9,790 nucleotides of DNA. Origin: Porticoccaceae bacterium. Lineage in GTDB: Bacteria > Pseudomonadota > Gammaproteobacteria > Pseudomonadales > Porticoccaceae. This document shows positions 7,385 to 9,790 of the stretch, in pieces. The notes beneath the pieces are model-generated. The model saw only the letters and a list, made by a program, of their open reading frames with translations. It made no database searches and was not told where the DNA came from. The position numbers were made by a program, and so were the translations under genes. The DNA lies in the NCBI GenBank assembly GCA_019090225.1, contig JAHRWI010000378.1, forward strand, positions 1-9,790, read 5' to 3'. The stretch's first letter is position 1; the number at the start of each line of letters is the position of its first letter.

Positions 7385-8152
7385 TCACATCTCCATTGGA
7401 ATCTTAAAGTGAGCCGCCATAATTCGATCACGGTGCTCGACCAAAATAGGGTCAACCGCTGCACGCACACTGTCCGCCATGCTGCTAAACATCGGCCTGG
7501 CCTGCTCCGGCATTGGGCACTTCTCCGGCGACAACAAATCGAAAAGATTGCTAAACGCTGCCCAATAAAAATCAACAGCGGTGACACTATCGCCGATAAA
7601 GAAGTTACTCCCGGCACTCTGTTGTGCTTTTAGGATACCTGCCAGTACCTTGAGGGTCGCGATTTGCCGTTCGTCAGCGCGGGCTACGTCTTCTTCTGTG
7701 GAGCCGTATTTTTTTGCCATCAGCACAAAGCCTTCTGGCGCTTGCCCGGACGCCACCATGGGCGCGAACATGCTTAAACGCCGGTTCCAGGCCAGACCCA
7801 ATTGCCCACATATTTCGTGGGAAAGTCCGAGCACTCGCATTCGATCTCGTCTTGAATCTGGGATCAGTGGCTGTTCAGGGGCGAGCCGCTCAAGCAAAAA
7901 CAGGATGTCGTCCCAGCGCGTAATGGGTGCTTCATCATTCCAGGCGATGATGGGCGCGCCATTGTTATTACCTGTCCAGGCGACCAGCTCTTCATTAGCA
8001 CCACCACCTTCCCAGGGTGCAATGATAAAACTCAAGCCTTTGTATTCCATCATGGCCTTGGTGGCCTGCCCCCAGGGGCTAGGCATATATTGGACGAGTG
8101 CGAGACGCAGACCGTCCCCATTGATTACTTCACTTGGACTTACGTATTCCAT
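7385..8152 (-). CDS. Divergent glutathione S-transferase-fold protein
   Basis: The 255-residue product has the two-domain glutathione S-transferase layout. The N-terminal thioredoxin-like domain (about 15-92) shows PSPWGQATKAMMEYKGL at 24-40, the counterpart of the usual SPxxxxVR..LEEKGL helix, and a retained cis-proline P67 in GAPII. The conserved Glu-Ser that holds the gamma-glutamyl group of glutathione is replaced: TESxAI becomes T78-R-W-D-D-I83. The helical C-terminal domain keeps an N-capping box, S189-V-T-A-V-D194 in GDSVTAVDFYW. An AAGGGA Shine-Dalgarno lies about nine bases before the ATG. It is the first gene of the minus-strand cluster and lies head to head with a canonical GST gene. 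It may be an isomerase, dehalogenase, ring-cleaving or non-catalytic GST relative; glutathione use is uncertain. Confidence 0.78.
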   Translation of the reverse strand: MEYVSPSEVINGDGLRLALVQYMPSPWGQATKAMMEYKGLSFIIAPWEGGGANEELVAWTGNNNGAPIIAWNDEAPITRWDDILFLLERLAPEQPLIPDSRRDRMRVLGLSHEICGQLGLAWNRRLSMFAPMVASGQAPEGFVLMAKKYGSTEEDVARADERQIATLKVLAGILKAQQSAGSNFFIGDSVTAVDFYWAAFSNLFDLLSPEKCPMPEQARPMFSSMADSVRAAVDPILVEHRDRIMAAHFKIPMEM

Positions 8153-8247
8153 GGTTTATTTCCCTTCTTCAGATTAAAAATAGACTAAAAACTAAGTTCG
8201 AATTTGGCGGTGTTATTTTTGTGAAATTATTTTCCGGCTTATCTTAC

Positions 8248-8340
8248 CCAAATGATCAAGCTGGGGACATTGATTCTGCCAACAATCGATTGTGCATTTT
8301 TGCGGCTGAAAAATGCAAGATAGCAGCCTGGATCATTCGG
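8248..8340. repeat. Nested inverted repeat with central hairpin
   Basis: The outer arms CCAAATGATCAAG (8248-8260) and CTGGATCATTCGG (8328-8340) pair at eleven of thirteen positions. The pairing can extend over CTG/CAG with one bulge. Inside lies a perfect nine-pair hairpin, TGCATTTTT (8293-8301) and AAAAATGCA (8309-8317), with loop GCGGCTG. Beside it is a perfect 12-base palindrome, ACAATCGATTGT (8282-8293). Such an arrangement can be a small palindromic mobile element, a structured RNA or an operator region. No gene lies inside. Confidence 0.65.
8282..8293. promoter_or_regulatory. 12-base palindrome, possible operator
   Basis: ACAATCGATTGT is a perfect palindrome in the divergent intergenic region, the kind of site bound by dimeric repressors of the TetR or MarR type. 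No regulator gene is visible in the window, so this rests on symmetry and position only. Confidence 0.3.
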
Positions 8341-8360
8341 CTACGTGTGATAGCTTGGCG

Positions 8361-8435
8361 CTTTGAAACCTAGTCCTTTGAAACCTAGCCCGTTGAAACT
8401 TAGCCCTTAAAAACTTGACCCTTTAAAACAAGCAC
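8361..8435. repeat. Five tandem copies of a degenerate 15-base unit
   Basis: The units run 8361-8375, 8376-8390, 8391-8405, 8406-8420 and 8421-8435. The consensus is CTTTGAAACCTAGCC. Copies one and two differ at one base (CTTTGAAACCTAGTC and CTTTGAAACCTAGCC). Copies three (CGTTGAAACTTAGCC), four (CTTAAAAACTTGACC) and five (CTTTAAAACAAGCAC) drift progressively toward the GST gene, whose ATG begins 16 bases after the array. Stops interrupt the frames in both directions, so the array is not a peptide repeat. The likely position is the 5' untranslated region or promoter of the GST gene. Confidence 0.85.
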
Positions 8436-8451
8436 AGCTCAGGAAAACTCA

Positions 8452-9180
8452 ATGATCGAACTCTACACCTGCTCAACCCCGAACGGCTGGAAGGCATCCA
8501 TCATCCTGGAAGAAATAGCCGCCCTCGACGAAATGGCGATTCCCTACACCGAGCATTACGTCGATATTATGGCGGGGGATCAGAAGAAGCCCGAGTTTTT
8601 AAAACTTAATCCCAACGGTCGGATTCCGGTGATTGTCGATACGGGTGACGGTACTGACGAGTCCCTCACCCTGTTTGAGTCGGGCGCGATCATGATCTAC
8701 CTCGCCGAAAAGTCCGGTCGATTTCTACCCGCCGACCCACGGGGCCGGGCTGAGGTGATGCAATGGCTGATGTTCCAGATGAGTGGCATTGGCCCGATGA
8801 TGGGCCAGGCAAATATTTTCTCCCGCTACTTCCCGGAAAAAATCCCTGTGGTAATCGACCGTTTTCAAGCTGAGGTTCGGCGGCTATTCGGTGTACTCGA
8901 TGGCCACCTCGCTAAACACGAATACCTGGCCGGTGATTATTCCATCGCCGATATGGCCAACTGGGCCTGGGTGCGTATTCATTTCTGGGCCGGAGTGCCG
9001 GTGGATGATTTCCCCCACCTTAAACGCTGGCTCGACGTCATTGGCGCACGGCCTGCGGTGCAGGCGGGTGTGAAGGATGATTCTGGCAACTTCGAACTAC
9101 TGACCGGAAAGGCTGGCGATGTGGAAGCACTGGCAAGCGCAGCTTTTGATCTGGTGGAGACAGGGCATAAGCGCGAATAG
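8452..9180 (+). CDS. Glutathione S-transferase, YfcG/YghU-like (Nu class)
   Basis: This 242-residue cytosolic glutathione transferase resembles Escherichia coli YfcG and YghU, which reduce disulfides and peroxides with glutathione rather than conjugating classic substrates. The thioredoxin-like domain has CSTPNGWK (7-14), where the Thr and Asn (T9, N11) match YfcG residues that contact glutathione. It also has the cis-proline loop NPNGRIPVIVD (P59) and the gamma-glutamyl site FESGAI (E76, S77). The helical domain has WLMFQMSGIGPMMGQAN (105-121), close to the YfcG segment, and the N-capping box GDYSIADM (S164, D167). A tail of about 30 residues is longer than in YfcG. AGGA lies eight bases before the ATG. 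Unlike its divergent partner it keeps all glutathione-binding motifs. It probably protects against oxidative or electrophile stress, perhaps from intermediates of the neighbouring pathway. Confidence 0.92.
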   Translation: MIELYTCSTPNGWKASIILEEIAALDEMAIPYTEHYVDIMAGDQKKPEFLKLNPNGRIPVIVDTGDGTDESLTLFESGAIMIYLAEKSGRFLPADPRGRAEVMQWLMFQMSGIGPMMGQANIFSRYFPEKIPVVIDRFQAEVRRLFGVLDGHLAKHEYLAGDYSIADMANWAWVRIHFWAGVPVDDFPHLKRWLDVIGARPAVQAGVKDDSGNFELLTGKAGDVEALASAAFDLVETGHKRE

Positions 9181-9242
9181 GCGACGAGCCTGGACTTCCC
9201 AACCCTCGGCTAGCTAGTGAACATTTGCTACCGAGCAATCTA

Positions 9243-9790
9243 TTACCGAACAATAACCAGCGGGATGCTGCTGCTACTGACCATATCCATAGTATTGCTA
9301 CCCAGGAACAGGCGGCGAATGCGGGAGTGGCCGTAGGCGCCCATGACCATAAGCTCTATGCCATGTTCTTGCTGATAGAGCTGTAGTTCTGACTGCACTT
9401 CACCCTGGAGCACAGTAGAGCTAACGGCAAATCCGGCTTCGATGAGTTTGTCGGCAGCGGCCTGTAGTTCGGGGCCGCGATCAAGGTTGGTGTTATTGAC
9501 CGCGACCAGATGACAGGGCAGCCCCTTGAGCAAGGGACTGCCAATCAGTGTGTCGAGTACGTTCTGAGTGACACTGCGGCCATCGTAGGCAATCATGAAA
9601 TTGCTCGGCGGGGTGAATTGATCGAGGGTGATGAGGATGGGTTTGTGTACCGCGCGAATCACGCTCTCCAACTGGCCACCCACGGCCAATGCTTGCCCGG
9701 CATGACTTTCACCGAGACGACCCATAATCAGCAGGCGGGTGTCGTTTTGCATATCGAGCAGGCTTTCGACCAGCGCGCCGTGGCGTTGCA
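9243..9790 (-). CDS. Universal stress protein with tandem UspA domains, N-terminus cut by window edge
   Basis: About 181 residues plus the stop are visible and the frame stays open through the right edge, so the real start lies outside; an internal ATG at 9752 is not the likely start. The first visible part is the end of one UspA domain: RLLIMGRLGES, then GGQLESVIRAVHKPILI. A second complete domain begins at NFMIAYDGRS and ends in MGAYGHSRIRRLFLGSNT, which fits the ATP-binding pattern G-2x-G-9x-G-(S/T) exactly. The first domain's version is looser, with ten residues instead of nine before the final glycine. The layout matches UspE-like tandem proteins of about 300 residues, cytoplasmic nucleotide-binding proteins linked to stress survival. 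The gene converges on the GST gene, 62 bases away, and no clear terminator hairpin is seen between them. Confidence 0.88.
   Translation of the reverse strand, partial: QRHGALVESLLDMQNDTRLLIMGRLGESHAGQALAVGGQLESVIRAVHKPILITLDQFTPPSNFMIAYDGRSVTQNVLDTLIGSPLLKGLPCHLVAVNNTNLDRGPELQAAADKLIEAGFAVSSTVLQGEVQSELQLYQQEHGIELMVMGAYGHSRIRRLFLGSNTMDMVSSSSIPLVIVR

Larger units (their letters stand above)
8153..8451. other. Divergent intergenic region, 299 bases
   Basis: This region separates the two head-to-head GST-type genes and must hold both promoters. The left part (8160-8245) is AT-rich and free of repeats; I found no confident sigma-70 pair there. The middle (8248-8340) is a nested inverted repeat and the right part (8361-8435) a tandem array, both listed separately. 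AGGA eight bases before 8452 serves as Shine-Dalgarno for the plus-strand gene. Open frames crossing the region look non-coding, since the tandem array has stops in both directions. Confidence 0.6.

Noticed and set aside
7581..8177. Plus-strand open frame of 198 codons opposite the GST-like gene
   Set aside because: Ser/Pro-rich shadow of the minus-strand gene, without a ribosome-binding site or family signature.
8134..8373. Plus-strand open frame of 79 codons across the divergent intergenic region
   Set aside because: It begins inside the opposite GST-like gene, runs through inverted and tandem repeats, has no ribosome-binding site and no protein-like pattern.
9228..9257. Apparent second 15-base tandem pair (CTACCGAGCAATCTA, TTACCGAACAATAAC)
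   Set aside because: Only about 10 of 15 positions match, and the second half lies in the coding end of the stress protein gene; it is not related to the array at 8361.
9243..9752. Universal stress protein starting at the ATG at 9752
   Set aside because: The frame stays open to the window edge and the residues before this Met continue a UspA domain, so this Met is internal.

Overview
The window has moderate GC and dense genes on both strands with ordinary bacterial ribosome-binding sites. It reads as a chromosomal stretch of a Gram-negative bacterium. The mix of family III CoA-transferases, an amidohydrolase, an SDR and a YfcG/YghU-type glutathione transferase is what one meets in catabolically versatile, often marine or aerobic, Proteobacteria (gammaproteobacteria most likely). 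That placement is inference from gene content, not from a marker gene.

Left edge (1-1859, minus): the N-terminal and motor part of an EcoEI-like type I restriction subunit HsdR, cut by the window edge. It carries a nuclease signature, Walker A, DECH and motif VI. Positions 1860-2081 are intergenic. At 2082-2471 (plus) lies a small orphan protein I do not recognise.

Centre (2658-8152): an acyl-CoA/catabolic block. One plus-strand gene encodes an alpha-methylacyl-CoA racemase-like protein with the known catalytic His, Asp and Glu. It converges on four minus-strand genes, read from 8152 down to 3872: a divergent GST-fold protein, an SDR-like protein lacking the catalytic Tyr, an Amidohydro_2 metal-dependent hydrolase and a CaiB/BaiF CoA-transferase. 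The four are spaced by about 105-145 bases, each with its own Shine-Dalgarno, so they could be one loose operon or several units. A CoA-transferase could activate a carboxylic acid, the racemase could epimerise a branched acyl-CoA, and the SDR and hydrolase could act on ring or side-chain intermediates. The substrate cannot be read from the sequence.

Right part (8153-9790): a 299-base divergent intergenic region with a nested inverted repeat (8248-8340) and five tandem copies of a degenerate 15-base unit (8361-8435). It is followed by a plus-strand YfcG/YghU-like glutathione transferase (8452-9180). A tandem-domain universal stress protein (minus) runs off the right edge.

The points most worth a second look are the repeat-rich divergent intergenic region, the SDR with two of its four catalytic positions replaced, and the GST-fold protein that has lost its glutathione-binding Glu-Ser pair. 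I see no CRISPR array, tRNA, rRNA, insertion sequence or clearly new multi-gene system.
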